A DNA stretch of 64,000 nt from Gordonia crocea (GTDB lineage Bacteria > Actinomycetota > Actinomycetes > Mycobacteriales > Mycobacteriaceae): contig NZ_BJOU01000001.1 of assembly GCF_009932435.1 (NCBI RefSeq), positions 1,984,001 to 2,048,000 on the forward strand, read 5' to 3'. Of this stretch, positions 17,112 through 26,331 are shown in pieces. The position numbers and the translations under genes are program-made. Each line of letters starts with the position of its first letter. Positions within the stretch are counted from its first letter, which is position 1. The notes under the pieces were generated by a model, which worked only from the letters and a program-made list of their open reading frames with translations, ran no database searches and was not told the origin of the DNA.

Positions 17112-19184
17112 GTGTCGTCGCAACCCGAATCCGCTGTGCCCGCTACCGTCCGGGTGCCCGCGGGGACGACGGCCGGCGCGGCGTTGCGCGAGGTCGACGC
17201 ACCGAACAAGGGCCCGCAGGCCATCGTTGTGGTGCGTGACGCGCAGGGCAATCTGCGTGACCTGTCGTGGGCGCCGGAGACCGATACCGAGGTCGAGCCG
17301 GTCGCCGCCGACACCGAGGACGGCCGCAGCGTCATCCGCCACTCCGCCGCCCATGTGCTCGCGCAGGCGGTGCAGGACATCAACCCCGACGCGAAGCTGG
17401 GTATCGGCCCGCCGATCACCGACGGGTTCTACTACGACTTCCAGGTCGACGAGGCGTTCACGCCCGACGACCTCAAGGCGCTCGAGAAGAAGATGCGCCA
17501 GATCATCAAGTCGGGTCAGCGGTTCTCCCGACGCGTGTACGACTCCAAGGACGAGGCGCGCGCGGAACTGGCGGGGGAGCCCTTCAAGCTCGAGCTGATC
17601 GACGACAAGGGTGCCGCCGACGACGACGAGATCATGGAGGTCGGCGGCGCCGAGCTCACCGCCTACGACAACCTCAACCCCCGTACCGGAGAACGGATTT
17701 GGGGAGATCTGTGCCGTGGTCCGCACGTGCCGACCACCAAGTACATCCCGGCGTTCAAACTCACCCGTAGCTCCGCCGCCTACTGGCGCGGCGATCAGAA
17801 CCTGGCCGACCTGCAGCGCGTGTACGGCACCGCCTGGGAGTCCACCGAGGCCCTGGACCTCTACCTCGACCGGATCGCCGAGGCCGAGCGGCGCGACCAC
17901 CGCCGCCTCGGTGCGGAGCTGGACCTGTTCAGCTTCCCCGACGAACTGGGTTCGGGCCTGCCCGTCTTCCACCCAAAGGGCGGCATCATCCGCCGCGAGA
18001 TGGAGGACTACTCGCGCGAGCAGCACGCCGCCGCGGGCTACGAGTTCGTCAACACCCCGCACGTGACCAAGGGGCAGCTGTTCGAGACCTCCAAGCACCT
18101 TGAGTGGTATGCCGACGGCATGTTCCCGCCCATGCACCTGGATGCGGAGTACAACGACGACGGCACCGTGCGCAAACCCGGCCAGGACTACTACGTCAAG
18201 CCGATGAACTGCCCGATGCACAACCTGATCTTCAACTCGCGCGGGCGCAGCTATCGCGAACTGCCGCTGCGGCTCTTCGAGTTCGGGTCGGTCTACCGCT
18301 ACGAGAAGTCCGGCGTCATCCACGGCCTCACCCGGGCCCGCGGCTTCACCCAGGACGACGCGCACATCTACTGCGCGCAGGACCAGGTGGTCGAGGAGCT
18401 CGGCACGACGCTGAACTTCGTCCTCCAACTGCTCAAGGACTACGGCCTGGACGACTTCTACCTGGAGCTGTCGACCAAGGATCCGGAGAAGTTCGTCGGC
18501 ACCGATGAACTGTGGGACGAGGCGACGCAGACGCTGCGGACCGTGGCCGAGGCCTCCGGTCTGGAACTGGTGCCCGATCCGGGTGGGGCGGCCTTCTACG
18601 GGCCCAAGATCTCGGTTCAGGTCAAAGACGCACTCGGGCGCACCTGGCAGATGTCGACCATCCAGCTGGACTTCTTCCTGCCGGAACTGTTCGACCTCTC
18701 CTACACCGCCAGCGACGGCACCAAACAGCGGCCGGTCATGATCCACCGCGCCCTGTTCGGGTCTATCGAGCGCTTCTTCGGCGTGCTGACCGAGCACTAC
18801 GCCGGGGCCTTCCCGGTGTGGCTCGCCCCGGTCCAGGTGGTCGGCATCCCCGTGGCCGAGGCGTTCGCACCGCATTTGCAGTCGGTGGTCAACCGGCTCA
18901 AGAACCGCCGCGTCCGCGCAGAGGTGGATTACTCCGATGACCGGATGCAGAAGAAGATCCGCAACCACACCACCGCCAAGGTGCCGTTCATGCTCTTGGC
19001 CGGCGAGCGCGACGTGGAGGCCGACGCGGTGAGTTTCCGCTTCCGCGACGGGACCCAGCTCAACGGCGTCCCCGTCGACGAGGCCGTCGTCGCCATCGAC
19101 GAGTGGGAAGAGTCGCGCCGCAACGATTCGCCGACGGCGGAGACCATGGGCGTCGTGATCGAGGCGGCCAGGAAGCGGCGATGA
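17112..19184 (+). CDS. thrS: Threonyl-tRNA synthetase
   Basis: 690 residues. It charges tRNA-Thr. Domains in order are an N-terminal TGS-like domain (~1-80), the editing domain with [11 protein letters not shown] (~77-87, the HxxxH zinc-type motif), the class II catalytic core and the anticodon-binding domain (from ~590). The catalytic zinc ligands are seen in KPMNCPMHN (cysteine) and in DDAHIYC and MIHRALFGS (histidines). The GTG start is preceded by GAGGAGTCC. The unusual feature is context: it heads an operon of phosphatidylinositol mannoside synthesis, and its stop overlaps the HIT-protein ATG by 4 bp. The same arrangement exists at Rv2614c. Confidence 0.97.
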   Translation: MSSQPESAVPATVRVPAGTTAGAALREVDAPNKGPQAIVVVRDAQGNLRDLSWAPETDTEVEPVAADTEDGRSVIRHSAAHVLAQAVQDINPDAKLGIGPPITDGFYYDFQVDEAFTPDDLKALEKKMRQIIKSGQRFSRRVYDSKDEARAELAGEPFKLELIDDKGAADDDEIMEVGGAELTAYDNLNPRTGERIWGDLCRGPHVPTTKYIPAFKLTRSSAAYWRGDQNLADLQRVYGTAWESTEALDLYLDRIAEAERRDHRRLGAELDLFSFPDELGSGLPVFHPKGGIIRREMEDYSREQHAAAGYEFVNTPHVTKGQLFETSKHLEWYADGMFPPMHLDAEYNDDGTVRKPGQDYYVKPMNCPMHNLIFNSRGRSYRELPLRLFEFGSVYRYEKSGVIHGLTRARGFTQDDAHIYCAQDQVVEELGTTLNFVLQLLKDYGLDDFYLELSTKDPEKFVGTDELWDEATQTLRTVAEASGLELVPDPGGAAFYGPKISVQVKDALGRTWQMSTIQLDFFLPELFDLSYTASDGTKQRPVMIHRALFGSIERFFGVLTEHYAGAFPVWLAPVQVVGIPVAEAFAPHLQSVVNRLKNRRVRAEVDYSDDRMQKKIRNHTTAKVPFMLLAGERDVEADAVSFRFRDGTQLNGVPVDEAVVAIDEWEESRRNDSPTAETMGVVIEAARKRR

Positions 19185-19696
19185 AGGACCAGCTGCAGCG
19201 GCTGTGGAGCCCGCACCGGATGTCTTACATCACCGCTGCGCCGCGGCCGGCGGACGCCACCGGCCATCCCTTCCTGGACATCCCGAAGCTGTCCGACGAA
19301 GACGGGCTGATCGTCGCCCGCGGTGAGACCGTGTACGCGGTTCTCAACCTGTTCCCGTACAACCCGGGCCACACGATGATCATCCCGTTCCGGCAGGTCG
19401 CCGACCTCGAGGACCTCACCGACGACGAGTCGCGCGAGCTGATGGCCTTCACCCAGAAGACGATCCGGGTCATCAAGGCCGTCTCCTCGCCGGATGCGTT
19501 CAACGTGGGGTTGAACCTCGGCGCGGCCGCGGGCGGCTCCCTGTCCGAACACATCCACCAGCACATCGTGCCCCGCTGGACCGGCGACGCGAACTTCATC
19601 ACCGTCGTCGGCGACACCAAGGTGTTGCCCCAGTTGCTGGCCGATACCCGACGCCTCCTCGCCGACGAGTGGGCCCGGACGGGAGAACCCGCGTGA
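19181..19696 (+). CDS. HIT-family protein, Ap4A phosphorylase type
   Basis: 171 residues. The histidine triad [10 protein letters not shown] lies near residue 126, after [13 protein letters not shown]. The M. tuberculosis counterpart Rv2613c has been reported to be a diadenosine tetraphosphate phosphorylase. Ap4A is a by-product of aminoacyl-tRNA synthetases, so cotranslation with thrS (ATGA overlap) makes functional sense, though the main context is lipid synthesis. The downstream pgsA start overlaps its stop by 4 bp as well. Confidence 0.9.
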   Translation: MKDQLQRLWSPHRMSYITAAPRPADATGHPFLDIPKLSDEDGLIVARGETVYAVLNLFPYNPGHTMIIPFRQVADLEDLTDDESRELMAFTQKTIRVIKAVSSPDAFNVGLNLGAAAGGSLSEHIHQHIVPRWTGDANFITVVGDTKVLPQLLADTRRLLADEWARTGEPA

Positions 19697-20367
19697 TCAG
19701 CTTCCGCGGCGGCCGTGAGGCGGTCTCCAAGGTCACCGGGCCGATCGCCCGCGGACTGCTCCGCGTGGGTTTGACCCCCGATTTGATGACGGTCGGCGGC
19801 ACCGTGGTCACGGTGGCCGCGGCCATCGTCTTGTTCGGCAACGGCTACCTCTTCGCGGGTGCGCTCGCGTGCTGGGCCTTCGTCATGCTCGACATGATCG
19901 ACGGTGCGATGGCGCGCGCCCGGGGCTGGGGGACGCGTTTCGGCGCGGTGCTCGACTCGACCTGCGACCGGATCGCCGACGGGGCGATCTTCGGCGCGTT
20001 GGCGTGGTGGGCGGCTGTCGTCGCGCCTCACCGATTGCTGCTGGTCGCGACCTTGATCTGTCTGGTCACGTCACAGGTGATCTCCTACGCCAAGTCGCGC
20101 GCGGAGGCCGCCGGGCTCAACGGCGACGGTGGCTTGATCGAGCGGCCCGAGCGCCTCATCATCGTCCTCACCGGCGCCGGCCTGACCGATTTCCCCGGAC
20201 TGCACTGGACCTGGGCGATCCATATCGCGATGTGGGTGTTGGCCGTCTTGAGCATCGTCACCGTCGGCCAGCGAATGTGGAGCATCTACCATTCGCCGGG
20301 CGCGCGCGAGCCGCTCGTCGCGACGCCGGCCGACGACGAGCCGACTGCCGACGAGGAAAGGGGCTGA
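19693..20367 (+). CDS. pgsA: CDP-alcohol phosphatidyltransferase, phosphatidylinositol phosphate synthase
   Basis: 224-residue membrane protein. It carries the full CDP-alcohol phosphotransferase motif D-x2-DG-x2-AR-x8-G-x3-D-x3-D at residues ~74-96 (DMIDGAMARAR, then GAVLDSTCD), which binds two metal ions and the CDP moiety. In this lineage the enzyme joins CDP-diacylglycerol and inositol 3-phosphate to make PI phosphate, the precursor of PI and PIMs. About six membrane segments. The GTG start overlaps the HIT gene stop by 4 bp. Followed directly by patA and pimA, as at Rv2612c. An acidic tail (residues ~215-224) ends the protein. Confidence 0.93.
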   Translation: MISFRGGREAVSKVTGPIARGLLRVGLTPDLMTVGGTVVTVAAAIVLFGNGYLFAGALACWAFVMLDMIDGAMARARGWGTRFGAVLDSTCDRIADGAIFGALAWWAAVVAPHRLLLVATLICLVTSQVISYAKSRAEAAGLNGDGGLIERPERLIIVLTGAGLTDFPGLHWTWAIHIAMWVLAVLSIVTVGQRMWSIYHSPGAREPLVATPADDEPTADEERG

Positions 20368-20371
20368 CGGC

Positions 20372-21298
20372 GTGCCCAACCTTTCCGCGCGGATCGCCGA
20401 ACGCGTCGCCGACGCCGGGTATGCGGCCGGTTGGGCGGCGCTGCGCTACACCCCCGACCGGGTCGCCCGGGGTTTGTTCGACCAGATCGGCGGATTCACC
20501 GGTCGTCGCAACGGCGGCCCGGAGCAACTGCGCCGCAATCTCGCCCGGGTGCTGGGAACGACGCCGCAGGAGGTGCCCGACGAACTGCTCGTCGAGTCGA
20601 TGACCTCCTACATGCGCTACTGGTGTGAGGCTTTTCGCCTGCCTTCGATGGATCCGGTGAGTACGGCCGAAACCATGTATCTCTCCGATGAGGATCAGGG
20701 GAACCTCGACAACGCGCTGGCCCGGGGCAAGGGTGCGGTGCTGGCCCTCCCGCATTCGGGGAACTGGGACATGGCCGGGTTGTGGCTGGTTCAACGGCAC
20801 GGGACGCTCACCACGGTGGCCGAACGGCTCAAGCCCGAATCCTTGTTCCGCCGCTTTGTGGACTACCGCGAGAGCCTGGGCTTCGAGATCTTCCCCCTCT
20901 CCGGTGGCGAGGAGCCGCCGTTCGGCAGGTTGGCCCAGCGGTTGCGCGAGGGCGGGGTGGTGTGCCTGCTCGGCGAACGCGACCTGGCCAAGCACGGGGT
21001 GCCGGTGACCTTCTTCGGCGAGCCGACGCGGATGCCGGCCGGGCCGGCGAAGCTGGCGATCGAGACGGGTGCGGCACTGCTCCCGGTGCACCACTGGTTT
21101 GAGGAGGCGCCGCGGTCGGCCGCAACCTGCGGGCCGGAAATCGATGTCAGCGGCGGGGTCGAGGCGACCACCCAGGCGCTGGCATCGGTGTTCGAGGCCA
21201 ACATCGCGGCCCACCCGGCGGATTGGCACATGCTGCAGCCGCTCTGGGAGGCCGACTGGAGCGAGGCGCGGCGCGCACGGCTGGACGGGGCGTCGTGA
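20372..21298 (+). CDS. patA: Phosphatidylinositol mannoside acyltransferase
   Basis: 308 residues of the LpxL-like lysophospholipid acyltransferase family. The catalytic HxxxxD motif is HSGNWD at ~residues 129-134. A later LLGERDL segment fits the family. PatA transfers palmitoyl from acyl-CoA to the mannose of PIM1/PIM2 on the cytoplasmic face of the membrane (Rv2611c). The GTG start is 4 bp after the pgsA stop; its own stop overlaps the pimA start by 4 bp. Confidence 0.93.
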   Translation: MPNLSARIAERVADAGYAAGWAALRYTPDRVARGLFDQIGGFTGRRNGGPEQLRRNLARVLGTTPQEVPDELLVESMTSYMRYWCEAFRLPSMDPVSTAETMYLSDEDQGNLDNALARGKGAVLALPHSGNWDMAGLWLVQRHGTLTTVAERLKPESLFRRFVDYRESLGFEIFPLSGGEEPPFGRLAQRLREGGVVCLLGERDLAKHGVPVTFFGEPTRMPAGPAKLAIETGAALLPVHHWFEEAPRSAATCGPEIDVSGGVEATTQALASVFEANIAAHPADWHMLQPLWEADWSEARRARLDGAS

Positions 21299-22419
21299 AG
21301 ATCGGGATGATCTGCCCCTACTCGTTCGACATTCCGGGCGGGGTCCAGGCCCACGTCGTGGAATTGGCCCAGGTGTTCATCGAGCGCGGTCACGAGGTGA
21401 GCGTGCTGGCTCCGGCGGGCACCGAGGTCACCCTGCCCGACTACGTGGTCTCGGCCGGCCCGGCCCTGGCCATCCCGTACAACGGCTCGGTGTCGCGGGT
21501 GACCTTCTCGCCGCACGCGTACCGGGCGCTGCGCCGCTGGATCGAGGAGGGCCGGTTCGACGTGCTGCACGTCCACGAACCCAATGCGCCGTCGATCTCG
21601 ATGCTCTCGCTGATGGTTGCCGACGGTCCCATCGTGACGACCTTCCACACGTCCACGACGAAGTCCCTCGTCCTCAGCATCTTCCAGGGGGTGCTGCGGC
21701 CCTATCACGAGCGGATCAAGGGCAAGATCGCCGTCTCCGAGCTGGCCCGGCGCTGGCAGATGGAATCGCTGGGGTCCGACGCGGTGGAGATCCCCAACGG
21801 GATCCACGTCCCGTTCTTCGCCGACGCCGAGCCGCTCGACGGCTACCCCCGCGAGGGGCGCACCATCCTGTTCCTCGGGCGTTACGGCGAACCGCGCAAG
21901 GGCATCGACATCCTGATGCGCGCCTTGCCGCGCATCGTCGAGGAGTTCCCCGACGTCACCGTCCTGGTGGTCGGCGGCGGCAACGAGTCGGCACTGCGCC
22001 GCCGCGCCGGAGACTTGGCCGAGCGCCTGGTGTTCCTCGGACTCGTCGACGACGAGACCAAGGCGCGGGCCCTGCGCTCGGCCGATGTGTACTGCGCGCC
22101 GAACCTGGGCGGGGAGAGCTTCGGCATCGTGCTGGTGGAGGCGATGGCGGCCGGCGCCGCGGTCGTGGCCAGCGATCTCAACGCCTTCCGCCGCGTGCTC
22201 GACAACGGGCGGGCCGGCCGGTTGTTCGAAGTCGGGTCGGCCGATGACCTGGCGACCGAGGTCATCGCCCTGCTGACCGACGACGAGTCGAGGACCGAGC
22301 AGATCCGCATCGGGGCGGAACAGGCTTGGCGATTCGATTGGTCGCGGGTGGCCGACCAGATCATGCGGGTCTACGAGACGGTGACCGTCGGCGCCGACCC
22401 GGTTGCGCTGGTGGACTGA
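21295..22419 (+). CDS. pimA: Phosphatidylinositol alpha-mannosyltransferase PimA
   Basis: 374-residue GT4-family, GT-B fold glycosyltransferase. It transfers mannose from GDP-mannose to the 2-position of PI, the first committed step to PIMs, lipomannan and LAM. The N-terminal loop PYSFDIPGGVQAHV, the central FHTST and the GT4 signature GGESFGIVLVEAMAAG with the ExxxxxxxE arrangement are all present. The GTG start (GTGAAG) overlaps the patA stop by 4 bp and gives the canonical N-terminus KIGMICPYSFD. Open frame extends upstream but only inside patA. Confidence 0.95.
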   Translation: MKIGMICPYSFDIPGGVQAHVVELAQVFIERGHEVSVLAPAGTEVTLPDYVVSAGPALAIPYNGSVSRVTFSPHAYRALRRWIEEGRFDVLHVHEPNAPSISMLSLMVADGPIVTTFHTSTTKSLVLSIFQGVLRPYHERIKGKIAVSELARRWQMESLGSDAVEIPNGIHVPFFADAEPLDGYPREGRTILFLGRYGEPRKGIDILMRALPRIVEEFPDVTVLVVGGGNESALRRRAGDLAERLVFLGLVDDETKARALRSADVYCAPNLGGESFGIVLVEAMAAGAAVVASDLNAFRRVLDNGRAGRLFEVGSADDLATEVIALLTDDESRTEQIRIGAEQAWRFDWSRVADQIMRVYETVTVGADPVALVD

Positions 22420-22443
22420 CCGCAGGGCGGAAGGGGAATACAC

Positions 22444-22974
22444 GTGGAACCGATTGCGATCACGCTGATTGTGGTCGGCGTGCTGGTGGCCGCGGTCTTG
22501 GTGTGGGCCTATCGCGTGGCCCACCGCCTGGATCGGCTGCACGTCCGGACCGACTTGGCGACCCAAGCGCTCGAAGCTGCGCTGGACCGGCGCGCCGTCG
22601 TCGCGCGCGCCATTGCCGCGGCGTTGCGCGAGCGCGACGACGAGGAGTTGGTGGCGCTGGGCGGCAAACTCGTCATCGAGGCCGACCGCGCCGAGGCCGC
22701 GCCGTTCGCCGAGCGGGAGACACCGGAGAACGAGGTGTCGCTGGTGCTCAGCCGGGTCGCCAGCGCCACCCGGGGCATCGTGCCGCACCCCACCGAGCTC
22801 ATCGCGGAGATCTCCGACGCCCAGACGCGGGTGATCCTGGCCCGCCGGTTCTACAACGACGCGGTGCGTGACACCAGGGCGTTGCAGACCCGGCGCGGGG
22901 TGCGCTGGCTGCGCCTCGGCGGGCATGCGAAGCTGCCCGAATACTTCGAGATCATCGAGCGCGTCAGTACCTGA
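22444..22974 (+). CDS. Membrane-anchored protein, Rv2609c-like (LemA-like helical region)
   Basis: 176 residues: one N-terminal membrane segment (residues ~5-24) followed by a charged, mostly helical soluble domain. PENEVSLVLSR, RVILARRFYNDAVRDTRAL resembles the LemA-type motif. The M. tuberculosis neighbour in this position, Rv2609c, also has a C-terminal NUDIX domain that is missing here; no NUDIX box is visible. Function unknown. It follows pimA by 24 bp with a GGAAGGGGA ribosome binding site, so it is probably the last gene of the thrS-pimA operon. Confidence 0.75.
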   Translation: MEPIAITLIVVGVLVAAVLVWAYRVAHRLDRLHVRTDLATQALEAALDRRAVVARAIAAALRERDDEELVALGGKLVIEADRAEAAPFAERETPENEVSLVLSRVASATRGIVPHPTELIAEISDAQTRVILARRFYNDAVRDTRALQTRRGVRWLRLGGHAKLPEYFEIIERVST

Positions 22975-23021
22975 GCGGCCGTCAAACGCCCCTGGATCGG
23001 TTCGGTGACCTGCGGCTGGCC

Positions 23022-23027
23022 TAGACT
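23022..23027 (+). promoter_or_regulatory. -10 hexamer TAGACT upstream of pdxS
   Basis: TAGACT lies 40 bp before the pdxS GTG, followed by a leader with a good Shine-Dalgarno (AGGAG at 23054). No clear -35. Confidence 0.4.
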
Positions 23028-23066
23028 GTTCGGGTACTGGTGGTTGCAACTGCAGGAGTGGGTTTA

Positions 23067-23954
23067 GTGAGTGAGAACGTCGGCACCTCCCGGGTGAAGC
23101 GAGGCATGGCCGAAATGCTCAAGGGCGGCGTCATCATGGATGTCGTCACGCCGGAGCAGGCAAAGATCGCCGAGGACGCCGGCGCGGTCGCCGTCATGGC
23201 GCTGGAGCGGGTCCCCGCGGACATCCGCGCGCAGGGCGGCGTATCGCGCATGAGCGATCCGGACATGATCGACGGCATCATCAACGCGGTGTCCATCCCG
23301 GTGATGGCCAAGGCCCGGATCGGCCACTTCGTGGAGGCCCAGATCCTGCAGAGCCTCGGCGTGGACTACATCGACGAGTCGGAGGTCCTGACCCCGGCCG
23401 ACTATGCGAACCACATCGACAAGTGGGCGTTCACCGTTCCCTTCGTGTGTGGCGCGACCAACCTCGGGGAGGCGCTGCGGCGCATCACCGAGGGTGCGGC
23501 GATGATCCGCTCCAAGGGTGAGGCCGGCACCGGTGACGTGTCGAACGCGACGACGCACATGCGCAAGATCCGCGACGAGATCCGACGGTTGACCTCGCTG
23601 CCCGAGGACGAGCTGTACGTGGCGGCCAAGGAGCTCCAGGCCCCCTACGACCTCGTCGTCGAGATCGCGCGGGAGGGCAAGCTCCCGGTGACGCTGTTCA
23701 CCGCGGGCGGGATCGCCACCCCGGCGGATGCCGCGATGATGATGCAGCTCGGCGCCGAGGGCGTGTTCGTCGGCTCGGGCATCTTCAAGTCGGGGAATCC
23801 GGCCCAGCGTGCGGCGGCCATCGTGAAGGCGACCACCTTCCACGACGATCCGGGCATGCTGGCGAAGGTGTCGCGCGGCCTCGGCGAGGCGATGGTCGGG
23901 ATCAACGTCGACGACATTCCCGCGCCGCACCGGCTCGCCGAGCGGGGTTGGTGA
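23067..23954 (+). CDS. pdxS: Pyridoxal 5'-phosphate synthase, lyase subunit
   Basis: 295 residues, TIM-barrel. It forms PLP from ribose 5-phosphate, glyceraldehyde 3-phosphate and ammonia supplied by PdxT. Highly conserved blocks include [17 protein letters not shown] (D near residue 28), [14 protein letters not shown] with the catalytic lysine (near 83), and VGSGIFKS near 235 with phosphate-binding GIATP before it. The frame opens at 23040, but GTG 23067 is 9 bp after AGGAG and matches the family length. Its partner pdxT is not adjacent but 3.3 kb away. The next gene starts inside its stop codon (GTGA). Confidence 0.96.
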   Translation: MSENVGTSRVKRGMAEMLKGGVIMDVVTPEQAKIAEDAGAVAVMALERVPADIRAQGGVSRMSDPDMIDGIINAVSIPVMAKARIGHFVEAQILQSLGVDYIDESEVLTPADYANHIDKWAFTVPFVCGATNLGEALRRITEGAAMIRSKGEAGTGDVSNATTHMRKIRDEIRRLTSLPEDELYVAAKELQAPYDLVVEIAREGKLPVTLFTAGGIATPADAAMMMQLGAEGVFVGSGIFKSGNPAQRAAAIVKATTFHDDPGMLAKVSRGLGEAMVGINVDDIPAPHRLAERGW

Positions 23955-24895
23955 TAGCTCGCGTGAGCGAGTCGGGGTTCATCCGCGACGATGTCGTCGT
24001 CGGGAGCGATGACGTCGATGGATTGCGGCTGGACTGGGCGGTCGCCTGCAACGTCGGGATGGTCCGCGAGGCGAACGAGGACGCGGCCCTGGTCGGACCG
24101 GGCCGTTTCCTCCTCGCCGACGGTATGGGCGGACACGAGCGCGGCGAGGTGGCCAGCGAGGTCGCGTTGACGGTGCTCGCCGAGGTGCCCGTCGGTGGCG
24201 GCCAGGAGGAGACCCGCGACGAACTGGAGCAGCTCCTCGTCCGCGCGCAGGACCAGATCGGCGAGATCGACACCTCCAGCGAGCGGCGCGCCGGCACGAC
24301 GGCCACCGGCGCGGTCCTCATCAGCCACGACGATCAACCACACTGGTTGGTGTTCAACATCGGCGATTCGCGGACCTACTGTGTGCGCGACGGCGTGCTG
24401 GAGCAGGTGACCGTCGACCACTCGCAGGTCCAGGAGTTCGTGGATGCCGGGATGTTGACCGCCGAGCAGGCCCGCGTCGACCCGCGTCGCAACGTGATCA
24501 CCCGCGCGCTGGGGGCCGGAATCGTGCCGCCGCGCGCCGACTACTTCTTGTTCGAGACTGAGCCGGGCGACCAGCTGCTGCTGTGTTCCGACGGCTTGAC
24601 CGGCGAGTTGCCCGATGCGGAGATCGGGGCGATCCTCGCTGACAGCGAGAGTGCCCAGGAGGCTGCGGACGCCCTGGTGGAGGGCGCGCTGGCGCTCGGC
24701 GCGCATGACAACGTCACCGTCGTCGTCGTGCATGTCGGTTCGGGTGCCGCGGCGCAGGATCCGGTGGATTCCGACAACGAAGGGGCCGGCGAGCCAGACT
24801 CCGACGATCACGAGTCCGACGACCACGAGTCCGACGACCACGAGTCCGACGAGCCGGTGTCCGACGACCCGGAAGCCGACACCGACGATGCCTGA
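23951..24895 (+). CDS. PP2C-family protein serine/threonine phosphatase with acidic repeat tail
   Basis: 314 residues. A complete PP2C (PPM) domain at ~25-260 is marked by [30 protein letters not shown] (metal-binding DGMGG), [24 protein letters not shown] and [11 protein letters not shown]. It dephosphorylates phosphoserine/threonine with two metal ions. The last ~45 residues are highly acidic and include a pentapeptide repeat (SDDHE). No membrane segment, so soluble. The GTG start overlaps the pdxS stop by 4 bp; another GTG lies 12 bp later. No kinase gene is nearby. The next gene encodes an FHA protein, a phosphopeptide reader, suggesting a signalling pair. It is absent from this position in M. 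tuberculosis. Confidence 0.9.
   Translation: MIARVSESGFIRDDVVVGSDDVDGLRLDWAVACNVGMVREANEDAALVGPGRFLLADGMGGHERGEVASEVALTVLAEVPVGGGQEETRDELEQLLVRAQDQIGEIDTSSERRAGTTATGAVLISHDDQPHWLVFNIGDSRTYCVRDGVLEQVTVDHSQVQEFVDAGMLTAEQARVDPRRNVITRALGAGIVPPRADYFLFETEPGDQLLLCSDGLTGELPDAEIGAILADSESAQEAADALVEGALALGAHDNVTVVVVHVGSGAAAQDPVDSDNEGAGEPDSDDHESDDHESDDHESDEPVSDDPEADTDDA
24800..24874 (+). repeat. 15-bp tandem repeat encoding SDDHE-type units in the phosphatase tail
   Basis: Five 15-bp units beginning TCCGACGA start at 24800, 24815, 24830, 24845 and 24860. The first three are near identical and encode SDDHE; the last two have diverged to SDEPV and SDDPE. In-frame, so copy number can vary without breaking the gene. 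Confidence 0.85.
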
Positions 24896-25607
24896 CGCGA
24901 CGACCGACGTCTTCGTCGAGTTCTGCGGCGAGCGGTTCGATATCGGCTCCGACGGCCGGTTCACGGTCGGACGCGAAGGCGACCTCGCGGTCGACGACAA
25001 CCGGTACCTGCACCGGCGCTTCCTCCTGATCCACCGCGGGGCCGGTGACCTCTGGTACCTGTCCAACGTCGGGTCGCACCTGTCGGCGACCGTCGTCGCC
25101 GCGGAGGCGGGTTTCTCCGGCCAGATTGCGCCGGGGGCGAGTCTTCCCCTGGTCTTCGGTCGCACCGTCGTGGTGTTCACCGCGGGTCCGACGACCTACG
25201 AGTTCGAAATCCACGCGAATCCCGGGCCGGCGGCCGGGGTGACCACCGCGTCGACGCCGGTCGGCGACACGACGGTGGGGGTCCCGACCCTGACCGAGAG
25301 CCAACGGCTGCTCATCCTGGTCCTGGCCGAGCCCAGCCTGCGGTACGACGGCAGCGGCTCGAGTTCCATCCCGACATCCGCCCAGGCCGCCGCCCGGCTG
25401 GGCTGGGCGTTGACAAAGTTCAACCGCAAGCTCGACAACGTCTGCGACAAGCTTGACCAGCTCGGTGTTTCCGGTATGCGCGCGGGTGGTGGAAAGCTCG
25501 CCACCAATCGTCGGGCGCGGCTCGTCGAATTCGCCTTGTCGTCGCAGATCGTCTCCCGCGCCGACCTGCCGCTGTTGGATGCCGAAGCGGAGCGCAACTC
25601 CGCCTGA
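24888..25607 (+). CDS. FHA-like domain protein with C-terminal helix-turn-helix-like domain
   Basis: 239 residues. Residues ~10-105 look like a Forkhead-associated beta-sandwich: FTVGREGDLAVDDNRYLHRRFLL, then WYLSNVGSHLSATV. The GR of the first phosphothreonine-binding loop is present, but the usual SxxH and NG positions are not recognisable, so binding may be altered. Residues ~135-225 (from LTESQRLLILVLAE through ARLGWALTKFNRKLDNVCDKL) look like a winged or trihelical HTH. It overlaps the phosphatase gene by 8 bp, so they are coupled. A reasonable inference is a phosphorylation-dependent regulator. Domain calls are from motif reading only. Confidence 0.72.
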   Translation: MPDATTDVFVEFCGERFDIGSDGRFTVGREGDLAVDDNRYLHRRFLLIHRGAGDLWYLSNVGSHLSATVVAAEAGFSGQIAPGASLPLVFGRTVVVFTAGPTTYEFEIHANPGPAAGVTTASTPVGDTTVGVPTLTESQRLLILVLAEPSLRYDGSGSSSIPTSAQAAARLGWALTKFNRKLDNVCDKLDQLGVSGMRAGGGKLATNRRARLVEFALSSQIVSRADLPLLDAEAERNSA

Positions 25608-25608
25608 T

Positions 25609-25709
25609 TGGGGTACCCCAGGGGTATCGGCGCCGTGAAATTGCGCTGACCTGCGCATAGACCATGGGTAGTTCTCCCCATTTCCCGATCCCTGTCCTGC
25701 TCCTAACGT
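25609..25709 (+). promoter_or_regulatory. Candidate operators and promoter of the LuxR-type regulator gene
   Basis: A perfect 12-bp palindrome TGGGGTACCCCA (25609-25620) stands just after the FHA gene stop. A second inverted repeat, ATGGG-N8-CCCAT (25664-25681), ends at the likely -35, and TAACGT (25704-25709) is a plausible -10. The G4-T/A-C4 arms resemble sites bound by the LuxR-type regulator RamA in Corynebacterium; whether the product of the next gene binds here is untested. Confidence 0.4.
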
Positions 25710-25764
25710 CATTGGCGACACCGCGAGATCCCCCGGTGAGTCGCACGAGACAGGAGCAAGACAG

Positions 25765-26313
25765 ATGACCGCAGCCGCCCCGTGGAACCCGACCTACCGC
25801 CCCTGCGACGAGATCCGTCGCGCCGAGGAGGGCGCCCGTCGCCGGGCGGCCCAGGCCGCCGCCCGTCGCCGACAGGCCCTCGCCGATCTGACCGCCCGCC
25901 GCATGGCGCTGCCCGGTCAGGGGCATGCGGACGCCCGCCGCGACGTCGACTTCGAGTTCGCCGCCCGGGCCATCGGCCGCCTTCCCGGCGGGGTGGTCGT
26001 CTTCGAGCCGGCCGTCGAGGAGATGACGTCCGAGCAGGCCAGCGCCGAGACCGCGCGACTGACCGCCGCGGCCGACCTGGAGCTGCCCCGCCCGTCGCTG
26101 ACCGCCCGCGAAGTCGAGGTCTTGCGCACCTGGCTGCTGCTGGACTCGAAGCCCGCCGTCGCCGGCGAGCTCGGCATCTCGCTGGGCACCGTCAACACCC
26201 ACCTGACCCGGATCCGGGCCAAGTACGCCGACCTCGGACGCCCCGCGCCGACGAAGGCCGGTCTGGTGGCCCGCGCCGTGCAGGACGAGCTCATCTCCCT
26301 CGAAGAGCTCTGA
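25765..26313 (+). CDS. LuxR-type helix-turn-helix regulator without receiver domain
   Basis: 182 residues. The N-terminal half is helical, with an arginine/alanine-rich segment (residues ~20-45) and no receiver or sensor domain that I can recognise. The C-terminal half is a GerE/LuxR DNA-binding domain: LTAREVEVLRTWLLLDSKPAVAGELGISLGTVNTHLTRIRAKY (~110-155), with the typical recognition helix TVNTHLTRIRAKY. The family is common in Corynebacteriales. An excellent Shine-Dalgarno (GACAGGAGC) precedes the ATG. It stands alone between a palindromic upstream region and a strong hairpin, so it is a one-gene unit and may be autoregulated. Confidence 0.85.
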   Translation: MTAAAPWNPTYRPCDEIRRAEEGARRRAAQAAARRRQALADLTARRMALPGQGHADARRDVDFEFAARAIGRLPGGVVVFEPAVEEMTSEQASAETARLTAAADLELPRPSLTAREVEVLRTWLLLDSKPAVAGELGISLGTVNTHLTRIRAKYADLGRPAPTKAGLVARAVQDELISLEEL

Positions 26314-26331
26314 GCTCTCCTCAGACATCCG

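Noticed and set aside
22444..22974. NUDIX hydrolase, by analogy with Rv2609c in the same position
   Set aside because: No Nudix box (GX5EX7REUXEEXGU) is present and the protein is only 176 residues.
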